A DNA stretch of 64,000 nt from assembly GCF_026213295.1 (NCBI RefSeq), contig NC_079417.1:3223143-3287142 (forward strand). The letters run 5' to 3'. This DNA is from Gadus chalcogrammus (taxonomy: Eukaryota > Chordata > Actinopteri > Gadiformes > Gadidae). The translations under genes were made by a program, and so were the position numbers. The notes beneath the pieces are model-generated. The model did no database searches, was not told the DNA's origin, and saw nothing but the letters and a program-made list of their open reading frames with translations. The number at the start of each line of letters is the position of its first letter. The first letter of the stretch is position 1. Shown here piece by piece: positions 14,485-38,970 of the stretch.

Positions 14485-15560
14485 ATCTGACCCAGTAATG
14501 TAACGGGGGATCACCTCCCAGTCTCTGACGACCGTGATGGATCCTTCTGGAGGAGCTGAAGCCGCATCCAATACTATTTCCACGGGCTAGAGAGTAGGAG
14601 AAGTGTGTACTGCCTGGAGCAGGGATGGGCAACTGGCGGCCCGCGGGCAACTGGCGGCCCGCGGGCCGCATACGGCCCGCATACGGCCCGCATCCTCACT
14701 CAGTCAGGCCCGCACATAATTAAAAAAAATACCTAAAAAAACTAAATAAATAAATAATAATAATAATTGATCGAGTTACAGAAAACTCGGTCAAGAAAAA
14801 TGAGAAGAATTCATAGAATTCAAAGGCAAACCCATGTGTCTAGTTTGCTTAGAAACTATATCAGTCATTAAAGATATCCACTTAAGTCGCCAATACAACT
14901 ACTACAATTGCAATGAATATCATGCTTGTTGGGTTTGAGTTTATTGAGGTTTTGCACTTAATGTTGGGCCAAGGTTTTTCAGTTTTGTGACATGATTGAA
15001 TGAAGATGTATGTGACCCCTATGCACTGATCAAAATACTGACCATTCATGTGGCTGTTTGAGCATGGAAAACATGAAATGAATGTATGTTGGTTAAATTA
15101 ACATACCGGGATATGATTTTGGACGATTTCTTAGGTAGTGGCCATCCCCAAAATGCACCAGAATACAGGAAATCATATCTACCAAATTCAAAATTGTGTA
15201 GCTTCTCTCAGCTCACGTTTAGTTGAAGTGTGCAGTCATGTTGCCCTCTGATGGTTATGATGAAAAATGTGGCCCTCTTTATCATGAAAGTTGCCCATCT
15301 CTGGCCTGGAGGGAGGGAGGGAATGAGGGAGGGAGGGAGGGGGAGAGAGAGAGAGAGAGGGAGAGAGGCAGCCTCAGTGACAGCAGTATAGAGAGCATGT
15401 TCTAAATTAAAGAACCGTAAGTGGATTGCCTGAAGTAATAAGTAATAAGAACATGCCTAATGGAATAAAAGCAACCAAGTTAACCCAAAGTAAAGAAAAA
15501 AAGAATTTCCAAATGCTACCTGTGTGCTATCAGTGAGCCATCCAAAGCTTTAAATCACCT
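14485..15560 (-). pseudogene. ZG16-like lectin remnant split by a hAT element
   Basis: Minus strand. Bases about 14490-14611 align with lectin exon 2 (TTCTCCTACTCT, then GAAGGATCCATCACGG, GACTGGGAGG, TACATTACTGGG), but the frame shifts between the SYS and GSIT blocks and the donor reads GTCAG. A signal-exon remnant starts at about 15398 (ATGCTCTCTATACTGCTG), and the noncoding first exon is recognisable around 15515-15560. Exons 3-5 were not found downstream. A 684-bp hAT element has inserted next to the exon 2 remnant. This is a fifth, dead copy at the right end of the cluster. Confidence 0.7.
14620..15303. mobile_element. Nonautonomous hAT element with 8-bp target duplication
   Basis: The ends are inverted repeats: CAGGGATGGGCAACT at the left, and the complement of CAGAGATGGGCAACT at the right. 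It is flanked by a perfect 8-bp direct repeat, GCCTGGAG (14612-14619 and 15304-15311), the signature of hAT insertion. The left end is rich in GGCCCGC. No transposase frame remains. Confidence 0.9.
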
Positions 15561-18500
15561 CCACACCTGGGACTGAGACTTTGAGTACTTCAAGTTCCAC
15601 CCCCATTGCTCTCCTGTAGTCTTTGATTTGTTGATAAAGGAACAAGTTCTCTGGATGTTTGCTCGAGTTTGCAAATATGCTTGTGTATGCAAAAAATTGA
15701 CCTAGGGACGCACAATTAGGACATAATTTCATCAGCAGCATAGTAGTAAGTATAAAGAAAAAATAAATAAATAATAATACAAACAATAATGGAAATACAT
15801 GAAAGATTCAAAGAGATTCAAGATTAAAAGGTTTTTATTTGTAACATACTCCTACAGGGTGTGCAGTGAAATGTTTTTGTGACATACTCTGTATTTCTGT
15901 GCTTAAAATATAAATAAAATACAATAGAATAAAAATAGAATAAGCAAACCTTAAATGATCTGCAAAGAGAGAACGTCATAGGTTGGTCTCACTGATAAAT
16001 GTACGTAGTTGGAAGGGATAATATTTACAATCCGACTGCCAGAGAATTTATGGAATGGAATCTCCCTGAGATGCCGAGAAGGAAACATTTTGACCTGCTG
16101 ACTCAGAATCATGTATTTTTTGGCATACCCTAATCAAAAATCCTTAGGTGGCAAAGTTTCAGACATTTTCTTGAAATATTCTGAAACTTTTTGTTGAGTT
16201 TCCAAAGCTTTTTCCAAAACAGTAAGTGGGCGAACCAATTGATGGCGTTCCCTCGGATTCGTGCACGGATTTGCAATCCATCTGTTCTTTCGCAAATTGA
16301 TCAGCCTTTGACAACAATGACCACTTTTACCTAACAATGCACATGAAAGCCTTGAAAGCCCTAAAGCACAAAGCTAAATCAATATCACTGATTTCACTAT
16401 CAATAAATCATATAATAAATCAATAAATATGAATGGGTTTCAATGGAGAGATTAATTATTAATTATTAATTATATTAATTATTTTCTGGTCCCAATCTTT
16501 ATATGGCGTGGATTACACATATGTTGTTTGTGGATTTAAATTATAATTTTCCATGCAAAGATAACAAATTCCCGAAGAAGTTTGATAATGTTAGGTTTTG
16601 TGTGAGCCTGCTTTGTGAACTACAGCCAGCACTCGAGTTGAGGGGGGGATGAGGGGACACAAATTGATGTCACGTCAATCAGCGACATGGAAACGCAGCC
16701 TGCACAGGTGATTTCAGCATCATGGCCAAGCGACAAGGAAAGCTTGATCTGAGGGACTTCGGCTTTAGAGGACAAAAGGTACCACGGAAGGTAAGTCAAG
16801 AGAGACTAAAGTGAGGCGTAACTTCTGAAAATATGGTAAAATATGATAAAATAAAATAAAAAAATATTTTATCGCAAAAATATATATAATAAAATAATAA
16901 TAAAAATAATTATTATTATCACACTGTTGGTCTCCCACCATATGCGCTGTCATCGTCACAAATGATCTGTCCCTAAAAGATAGTTAACCTATAGTAACCT
17001 ATAGTGAACCTGAGGGCTTGGATAGTGAATCCTAATGCACAGACTTACAGCCATGAATACCAACAATGCCTCCTTCTCTGGGGGCCAACTGCTGTGAGGC
17101 CTCCTTGGCAGATTGCCTCATTACACTTCCAAGTAGCTTGCCTATATGTGTACCGTTGTATCGGCAAGAAAATATACGGTCAGGTCTGCTTTTTTTTCTA
17201 TTTATTCGAAGGGACAATGCATCTTAATAAACATTTCTGTAAATATGCCAGATTTAGCCAAATGGCTAGTTGCCATCTGCAGTCCTTGGCCAGATGTAAC
17301 AATAGGCTCCCTAAAAAGCAAATAACAAATAACAAGAAGATAAAAAAACACAACACATTAACTAAGATAAAAGCAACAGATAAAACATTAATTATAACCA
17401 CATACAAGTATTCAGTAGTTTAAGCCATAAAATACATAAATCATGCAGGACAAACAAGAGCCAGCATCAGACAAATACAAATAAAAAGATAGACCAGGAC
17501 TTAAACATCAGATGTGTTAGACATCGAAGCAGTAGCCCACCAAAGCATCGAGGCACTTTTCCTTAATGGAATAATGCAGTTCCCTCTCGTGACTCCTATT
17601 GTGATCCGATGTGGATTTGTTCTATAATTAACAAATTTTGAGTGGAGGGGGGGATATGCCATGTATGATTTTGTAGAAGAGACATGCGTTTTTGTGCCTA
17701 ATCATGTTTTCCTAGCTCGATAGATTGTATTTTCTTAAAATTGATTGTGATGGAAATCTCTCAAAACAGTACTGGGCCAGAAAGTTGGTAAGGGCAACTA
17801 AAACATGAGTTTGCAGATTAGACTCTGGTTTGCAGGCTATAGTATTACACAGTAGTCGACCTGAAAGGGACCTTCTAAAAGAAAGATAAGGACGATAAAT
17901 TACCGGCTTACGTCTAATGTCGGAAAACCTGAATGAATGCACAATGGACCCAATCCGTTTGATAACCCTGATAATATTACTAACTATGTTCCCGTCAATG
18001 TGTATTACTTCCTTGTTGGCGCTAATTATGTGATAGCCAAACATAAAAAGCAGAATACTTGTTTACATGTCCTGTAAGATCTAGAGCATTAATCATGGCC
18101 CGATAACAAATTCGGCCATGATTGCTGATCTTGCAAATAAATGCTGATAAAAAGCAGCGTACTATAGCAGGTCAGTGCGTTTCAATATCCACAAAAGTTG
18201 CTTAAGTCGTGATCTGCTCGATATTGTAGTACCAAAAGTACAAATCTTAATCACGAAATAAACCACTGTCCGATAATACTTTCCAACCCTGTTTACAAGT
18301 GAACCTTAATACAAAAAGACAACAGCAGGGAATAGGTCCACAAATAAAAGTACACCATTTCTGTAAAATAATATGCAACATGGGAAATCACAGACTACAG
18401 GTTGAATAATTCGAAAACATAAAAAAACAATTACAAATAAATTATGTTTTTAATCCAGTAATCATGCTTTGGTGTGGTCACTCTTATTAACAAAATAAAA

Positions 18501-18640
18501 AAGTATTTAGGCTTAACAACTCAAAATCCTTATTAAAAATGAAAACTACCTTTGGAATTTAATAAGATCGGAAAGCTAATTATCAGCCGGTGCTAATTAT
18601 TCCCTAGTGTGGTTGATTGATGGCCGGGGTGGCCTGCCCC
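15561..18640. other. Intergenic between lectin cluster and cpq
   Basis: No firm gene. Bases about 15815-15945 look like a reversed retroposon 3' end (TTTTTATTTGTAACATACTCC, CAGTGAAATG). Bases 16445-16485 are an (ATTA)n run. Bases about 17170-17340 resemble a common teleost retroelement tail (GGGACAATGCATCTTAATAAACAT, CAGATTTAGCCAAATGGCTAG). A 69-nt ATG-to-donor stretch at 16722-16790 is noted under findings. Confidence 0.4.
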
Positions 18641-18651
18641 GTTGTGATTGG

Positions 18652-30557
<11,906 letters not shown>

Positions 30558-31378
30558 CTGTGGAATCACACAGAGAAGAGAGGGCGGCAGGGGTGAGAGA
30601 GTGAGGGAGTGAGGGAGTGAGTGAGTAAGTGGAGGGGCATACGGTCAGGCAGGGGAGTTAAGTGAGTGAGTGAGTGAGTGAGTGAGTATGTGAAGTGAAT
30701 CAAAAGCTTGAGTAGTATTGGTTTCTTATTTTATTGAGGATGTAACCATAATAAATAAACACAAACAGCAATAGAATTATAAAAGTTAAGTTGAGTGAAT
30801 AAAATGTTTCTTCCCATCATATTTCATTAGGATATTGGTTTTGGAAGTTTTGCCAATTTACTACTGTGTGAAAACTCGGTGTGGAAGTCGTATCAATAGC
30901 CTCGTAAGAAAGCATCAAGATAGGACTTGCAGTTTAAATTACAGAAGCCAAGTAGCACACCTGAATGGGATGGTAATAACTCTGACAGCCAAAATATAAA
31001 TCAATCAGCACATCAGATTACATTCTGCTTTATTTTCCAATTATGCGGATCAATGTACGAAACTCGAGATCGCAAGCGCAGGTCTCATGACTAGGGGACA
31101 ATACCACTTCTCTTTCTGTGGATCAGCCTTCTCTGTGACTGCACCGCTAACCTCCAACTTGCTTTTCCATTTGCGTACTCATAATTGGTCAACCACAGCC
31201 TACAAACAAGCGCTTCAAATTAAGTAATTGCGTGCATACTGTCTTACTGCATTGATGAACCTTGCGACCCAGAGCCTTTCCTGTCGAGTTAACTCCATTA
31301 TAACCATGTGTTCAACAACGTTCATGTCAGCCTAGTATATTTGTCAGCCTGTTCTTGATCAGTTCAGATGGGTCTTAC

Positions 31379-31450
31379 CTTGATCGGTTTCAGATGCATT
31401 GGCTTTGCTCTCGATTCAATGATGCTTCTTGATGGATTATTTTTCATTCA
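31379..31450 (-). other. Possible 5' noncoding exon of cpq
   Basis: On the minus strand CGATCAAG|GTAAGACCC (donor 31378-31377) is a strong splice donor upstream of the cpq exon that begins exactly at ATG behind an acceptor (30558). A TTTATATG lies about 75 nt further upstream. Only the donor is visible; the 5' limit is a guess. Confidence 0.3.
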
Positions 31451-31459
31451 TATAAATCC

Positions 31460-34400
31460 CTTAGATCAGGTTTAGCGAGCCATCAGAAGAATTTACCAAT
31501 CTAAACATTACAGACAGGGGAATCACAAGACTGTTGTTTACTTCCGCAATGTGACGTTCTTCAGAATTACCGCAGATGATTGGATTAGACTATATTAACT
31601 AAATTTCTTCCAAGTGGAGAACAATAATTCCATTAAATGTAGTTTACTTGAGATGGTAATATTTGGGTTGAACTATAGGCCTGTGTCCTTTCTGTATGGA
31701 TATAAGCTCGACCCTACAACTTTCAGAAAGCCACACGTTCCAATTTTATTCAAATGCTCTGATGTTCGGCCAGAATCAATAAAGGCAGCATGTCTGTATG
31801 TGTTTGCATTGGTTACGGTTTGAATGCTAGAAAGTAGGCCTATGAAGATACTTTGTGGTTAATCACCATTAATTTACAACGTAACCCAACCCAGACCTTA
31901 ACCTGGTAAAAAATATATATATAGTATATTGATCAAAAGGATTTGGGAAAGTGTGACAAGACAAGAATCAACATAGGCCAACCAGTCCAAACGGGTGAGA
32001 AGAAATGTAATTAAATAGCGTAGGATCAAGCCCACATTTTATTAAGGACAGTTTATCTTCATGCAGTAGGCCTATACGTGCTTCTAGCGTCATCGCAGAA
32101 CCAAAAAACACTGGAACAAGCTTGATTTGTCCGAAAAGAATAGAAATCGATTTCATTGTAATCAAACTTGTGTATGATCACAAACAATAATCCAGCACTA
32201 TGGCACCAACATAAAAAAAAATGGCAGTTTAATATCAAGTTCTCAATATAATTAACATAATCTTACCAAGTTTTCACAAAGTCAATTATTTTGTGAAAAA
32301 TTTCTGTTGTACACCTGAACATATTCCAACTGCCTTCGTCGACCCTCTCCAGATTTAGAGCACTCAAATGTTTGCATTAAAATAAGTCTTTTTGATATAA
32401 CACTGAGCATCTGGTTATTGTTAAGTTTAACATTATTAATGTTATTATATTAAAGATGACCGTATGTGTGTCAGAAATATACGGTCAAATATCAAATCCT
32501 CCATGTTGAAATAGCCTACATAGCGTCTGAGAAATAGTTGGCTAGCAAAGCGCCATTAATTAAACAAAAAAACTCCCGAACGTTAATATTTTTTTTCTCC
32601 GAAGTGAACAGTAAAATTGAATTTATTGGACTAAACCAAACATTTGTAAGACATCACGATCTGGCTTGTTGTTTTTGCTCCCTCAAGCTGTACGCTAAAA
32701 GCTCCGTGGAATGTAAGGAGCGGAATGTGCTTTGGTTTAGGTCAGTCCACTTGTAAAGGCATGTGGATTACACTAATTATTCATGGACACGCTTAGAGGT
32801 GTGGTCGATAATATCTCCCTGCTCTATTGTTGCACAGAGTGTTCGGCTCGGAGCACTTCAACCAGCCTGGTGGCGTAGTAGCTTTAGACGTGCACGGACA
32901 CACACAGGCCTTCTTGCTCTGAGTAAATACCCTGTCTGGTTGAACACGAATGTTGAAATTGTTCTTATTAGGCTGAAATCCCTCGCCAGCGATGACCCAT
33001 GGTAACCACTTGGTGTTTGGGGCTGACCCAAGACATCGTTTTTGGAAAAAAAGGAAATTGTTTGGTTGCTCTATAATGAATGGACAAGCACCAACATTGA
33101 TAAGAATAGGTGCAAGACATTGCGACTCCTGTATATATATATATTTGTATATAAAATAACTCTTTGGCAAAGATATTCGCAATTATATTTGACTTTTTCT
33201 CAAAACATTGAAATCAATAATCAAAAAAGATGGTCCAGTAACACATTTTCATAGCAAAAAAAAAAAAGGTAGATGAATCAAACATTCATATCTCCCGAAA
33301 AATAATAATCAATCGAAAAAGGCAAACAAAATGCAGCAATCAAACTTGTTTCCTAAACGACAGGATAACAAAAGATATCTTTACCTCATGTAAAGAGGAC
33401 AAATTACATAATGCAGTTCACAACAAGAATATTTATAATCCTATATTTAGTACCATAAAGTAGTGTTCATCCTTAGGTTCAAAAAGGATGAACACTTGTC
33501 CGTGTTTAAATGTTGATATAAACTTTGCTACAATGCTGAAGTGAACGGGTCCTGGTTTGGCTGCAGCTCTCTGAAAGTATAAATTAAATCGATCTTAAAA
33601 GGTCCCATGACATGCCACCAGGAGTGAGTGTGATTAGCCGTTACAAGCGTTTTGAAAATCTCCCCCTTATGACATCACAAGTGGGCGTGTCCACCTAGAT
33701 GTGTGCTGGATAGATCAGTCTACCAGCCTACCCAGTGGATTGTAGCAAAAGTTGCTCATCTATCCGTCACACATCTAGGCGGACACGCCCACTTATGATG
33801 TCATAAGGGGCAGATTTTCAAAACGGCTTGTAACGGCTAATCACACTCAAACCTGGTGGCATTTCATGGGACCTTTAAATGCATGAACAGGGCCAGCCCG
33901 ATGTGGTAAAGCTGTCGTAAATGGATGTCTGACATGTACAAAGTCCTCAATACTGATGTACTTCACCGTCCCATGAGGAGTGGACGAGTGAGGTTGAGTG
34001 ACTAACTGAATACGATATTATTTCGTTTTAATTTCTTGAGCCTTCGAATCGACATCAGCCGCTAAATCCCCTTCCATTGGACAGTCCGACATTTTGGTTT
34101 TTTGTCTAATCATTCATAATTCAGAGAATAAGGCAGGCGGCGATGGGAAAAGAAGACTATATGACAGAAAGGGGTGAAGGGGGAGGAGGCTCGACTAAAA
34201 GTAAAACGCGTTGCAGAGCAAAAAGCCACGCTAAAAAACACAAAAACTCAAATCCCTGGGAAAACATCCAAAGCTCTGACCCACTCCGCCCTCCCCTCAA
34301 AAGGACTGCTATATCTCTCTGTGAATCGGTGACAACATTCTGTTAGACAAGGTGATGTCACCGACGTTTGGCCAATCAGAAAAAACGGTTGCGTTTGGAA

Positions 34401-34600
34401 AAACCCGGGTAATGAGGCTGCACCGGGCGGGGGGGGGGGGGGGGGGGGGGGGGTGGTTGATTCGCGGTGTCGGGTTTCTCTTGGAACGAAACACGAAACA
34501 CTCTCCCTTCAGACTTCGAATGATTGATAATGCCCCGTGTCTTTTGAGTGCTGATTGTCAGACGCAACGAGAACACACACGTCCCCGGGGCGCCGCTGGC
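31460..34600. other. Intergenic between cpq and sdc2, plus sdc2 3'UTR
   Basis: Contains the foldback element at 33595-33878 and, at 34429-34453, a poly(G) run. I recognise no gene. The part next to 34622 should include the sdc2 3'UTR. On the minus strand several AATAAA words occur, and I cannot choose the polyadenylation site. Confidence 0.45.
33595..33878. mobile_element. Foldback MITE, TTAA-flanked, copy B
   Basis: TTAA-bounded palindrome: left TTAAAAGGTCCCATGACATG, right CATTTCATGGGACCTTTAA, with internal complementary GACATCACAAGTGGGCGTGT and ACACGCCCACTTATGATGTC. It is the best preserved of the three copies. Confidence 0.85.
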
Positions 34601-34622
34601 GGCCGTCGAGGTCAGCTGAGGT

Positions 34623-37600
34623 TCAGGCGTAGAACTCCTTGGGGGGCTGCTTCTGGTAGGCACTGGGGGGGACTTTAGCCATGCCCAAGGCGTAGCTCCC
34701 CTCGTCCTTCTTCTTCATGCGGTAGGCGATGAACAGGACCAGGAAAAGGGCGCACAGGAACCCGACCACGCCGCACGCTATCACCGCTAGGCCACGGGGG
34801 AGGGAACGAGAGCAACGTTTTACAAACAGGTCGTCGGCAATACGAACCACCGGTTAAAAAAAGGGGTTCCAGATAGACGATTTGCAAGTCAACGGATGCG
34901 TAATAGGCCAATTTCAATGAATGGTGTAATTTTAATCGAACGAGCGAACAATCACAGCATCTCATGCGTTTACTGAAGGCACTTTGTTTTGATACTACTT
35001 GTTATAGTGCTTTAAGGTCATTGGTCACCAGTCTCTAAATATCAAACCACTGGGTTAACATCATCGCACGTGGAGCCAGGTGGGGGGACTTTACACAGCC
35101 CACTATGTAAACATGCGAGTGTTGACAAAGTCGTCCATCCTCACCAGCCAGCACCTCCGTCCTTTGCCACATGTTATCAGACACGAATTCTGGTTCCACC
35201 ACCATCTCTTCCCTCGAGCCGGCTTTAGATAAGACCCTGTTACTCTCCTCCGGCAGGATGATGTCGTCGTCCGAGGTAACCCCGCCCCTGGTGTCGCAGT
35301 CCTCGGTGCATGTGGTGGGGAACTCGGGGACTGCGGTATCAGGTTCAATTTCAGGTTCTTCTGAGGCTTCCAGCCCTGTTACCTGGTGATAAGGAATCAA
35401 ATACAAATGAATATATAATAGTATGTCAAAACATATATTACAGAATAAATATATGTTTAAAAAAGCTTAGGGAATTTGAAATTTTGTTAATTTGAACAAC
35501 CCAAACCACAATATGATGACTGAGTTAAGGCTTTTTTTTAATTTGTCTTGTTTTGTGGAAAAAAATGTAACCTTACAAAAGTTCCTTTTGTTGTGTTATG
35601 AAGGATTCAATCTTATAAGATACAATTGAGAATCTAGATTGTCAACCATCTTATTTTCAACGTATGAACGTTGATATTTAATTATAGATGATTGGGAAAG
35701 CTTCGGTTCACACCAGGCAGTGTTGTTAGAGTAGTGTATTAGGATTTTTCCAAGTGTTTCATTTGAATTTATCGATTATTTCTGGGTATACTGAGAATCA
35801 GGTGCTCCTTTAAGCAGCACCCTTTTTTAGCGACATGTAAATGATCCCAACATGCTAAATATCCTAACATGCATGACTAGTACACACATAAAACAGTACT
35901 AGTACACATACACACTCCCCCCACACATAAAACAGTCAGACACCCTTACAACCTTCAAGTCACAACTCAAAACTCACCTGTTCAAACTCGCACACAACGT
36001 CTAACGTGATTGTTTGTTTATTTTGTTTTGTCTTGTTTTTGTTTTATTTATTTTTTATTTTTTATGTTTATTTATTTATTTTTTTATTTATTTTTTTAAC
36101 GATTTATGATGAATATATGCACTGTAAGGTGACCTTGGGTGTCTTGAAAGGCGCCTCTAAATTAAATGTATTATTATTATTATTATTATTAGTATAAATG
36201 TTTTTCAAAAATCAGGCTATAATTCGCTTAGCCTTACAGGCAAATAAAAAGGAAGTCAACGATGCCTACCTCAGTCTCGGCTTGGATCATGTATGTAGGG
36301 GTTGTACCGTCCTGCATCATGGTCGGTGAGCTAGTGGTCACCAGTGTACCATCCGGGGTCACAGTCTTAAAGTCCAGGCTCCTTGTCTTGTTCATTATAT
36401 CTGGGATCTCCGTTGTGTCTGGGGAAGAACCACCAAGAACCATTGATTAAAACCTTTGTGCTCAAAGAAGTGGAGAAAAAATGCACACAAAACAAACTTG
36501 ATGAACCACTTCACTCTTTGTTTGGTTTATAGGAACAAAGTGGTTCGCCTAAAAAGCTTTCATGCTAACCACTCAGATAAGGCTTCACCTGGCTATGGAA
36601 ATGTTAGAAAACCTCAGGGACCATAATGCCTCTCGTGAAACACAATATTACAATTTATTTTAGGCTCAAAAGATTGTACTAGGTGATGTCATTCATTTGA
36701 TATAGTTGGTAGGGTCTATTCCATGACATGATGTCATGGATTTTTCAAATAGGTTTCTGAATCTATGACTTAGGGTCATAGAGTCATAAAAGATCTTATT
36801 CGCCATAGCAACAAAGAGTATTTTAACCAACCCTCAGACTCCGCCCATAATGATGACTGCATCACTTGGCTCTTCATAAAACATGACCTGGCGAACTTAT
36901 CACCTCAGGACAAACATCTGGCTTTTTTATTGACAGGTTTGTGTGCGTGTGCATGTGTATGTGTGCGTGCGTTTCCAATCAAAAGGACTATTCTTTAGAA
37001 GTCATTATTATTTTGAATGCACCCAGTTTTTGTTTACAAAACCAATAGAGTGAACTCTTTCATGCCACCACATGCAAGACTCGTTTTTAGCCTGCATGAC
37101 AATATAACCCTCGAGACTGGGTTATAATTCCCAAAACGTATGAATGCTTCTTCCTGCTGCAGGAAAATGAAGGAGTGTTTGAGCGTTCTTACCGAATTCA
37201 CTCATTCCGGAGCCTGAGATATTGGTTTCATCATCTTCGTCGTCGGAAGGGATGCCCCCCGACGACTGACCCTCCAGGTACATATCATCTGAACCGGGAG
37301 AGGTCTGGGAAGACACCAGGAGCTGGAGAGACAAACACATCACATTATTGAGTGACGGAAATTAGTTTTAAGTTCACTAATACTACACTGATACAATAAT
37401 TATGTTTGCCTGCGTAAATTAGCAACCAACTTCAGAGGTTCTCTTTAGTCTGTGAAATCTTAGCAATATAAAGATAGATCGACGGAAGACATACAGAGCA
37501 AATCCCGATCAAAAATCTTTTCTGTATTTCATCTGGTATTTTTTAGCGACATAGTGACAAAAAGGAAAACCTACGAAAACAGAAAAAGGGACAAAACTTC

Positions 37601-38892
37601 AAAACCATTTTTGAGCACGGCTGGAGCTACAGACTACATGATGTTCCCTGGCTCAATAAGCTAGGAGACATGGAGGAAGTGAAGGAAAATAAGCAGGGCC
37701 AACGCCAAGTGGGTGAGAAATAGGGAGAGATTATTGATCTTCAACGACATTGAGGATAAGAAAAACTGATGTCTGAAAAAAATGTGCCTTACATCCGTCA
37801 TGTCCATCATAAGTACTAACAATATGTCACTTATAAACAATAGCTTCAAGACCGGTTTTGTGTCTTTCAAAGATGGTATCAGACCAGATAAACCGTTTGC
37901 CTTTTTGTATTTTAAATCTATTTCCATTGGGACCTAATCTACCTCAAATATGCAGTTGATGCTCCCACTTTCTCCAATGAGGGGCCGAATGCGCCACAAG
38001 TTTTGATTTATTTCAAAAGTTTGAGATGGAATCCTTATTTGTTGACCAACATCTGTACAATCTACAACATAGAGACGCCCTACTACTCCTACTTAAACCA
38101 AAGGGACGGCGTAAATGCACTCCTACATTCTTCCCCGTTGATTGTCCTGGCTTGTTGCGGTTTGTCCCTGATATTGCACTCAGATAAGCAACATCAATAT
38201 GACCCATTTGGGTTCTGGTAAATGACGCAATGTATTTACTGTGTAAATGTCGGGGTTTGTAGTGATGTTCTCCGGCCAGGCCAAGACTACATGGAGTGAA
38301 GACGAGACAAATTTAAAATGAATTGTACGTGGGAGAGATTTTCCTCTTAATGACAACCTCATAATTCAAAAATGATTGAATTCCTTGTTGCGGGAACGAT
38401 GAATGATTTGCCCTTTGCGATTCTTCACCTTTCAAAATGAGAACAGGCATCCAGACGTGTTGCAACCGTGGAAGACGCGGACCATCTGCAAGGCTAAACC
38501 AAGGTTCTCAGAGGGACCGTTGTATACATTTACCATGAACTGGGAGAGGTGTCATCACAACGACTGTCTCATTCCCGCACAAAGACGCAACACATGTGGG
38601 GACCAACCACCCAGCACCACATAAACATTGTAAATATTATATACATTTACCATCTGCTATAGTATAAGGTTCCTATACACTTTGTTATTTCCCCATATAC
38701 TCTGGATGTAGTAATTTTTGGGTGCCTGTTTGAAACTGTCCTCATCCACTTGCCCTTAGAGACAGATCTTTTCCAATAATTTTGAGAATGGCACACAGGG
38801 TCAACAACACGATTTAGTTGTGTAACTAAAGCATACAACGGGTCTGTCATCATCCTCTTTCAGCGAGATGTCCAGTCCACAACCTGCAATAC

Positions 38893-38970
<78 letters not shown>

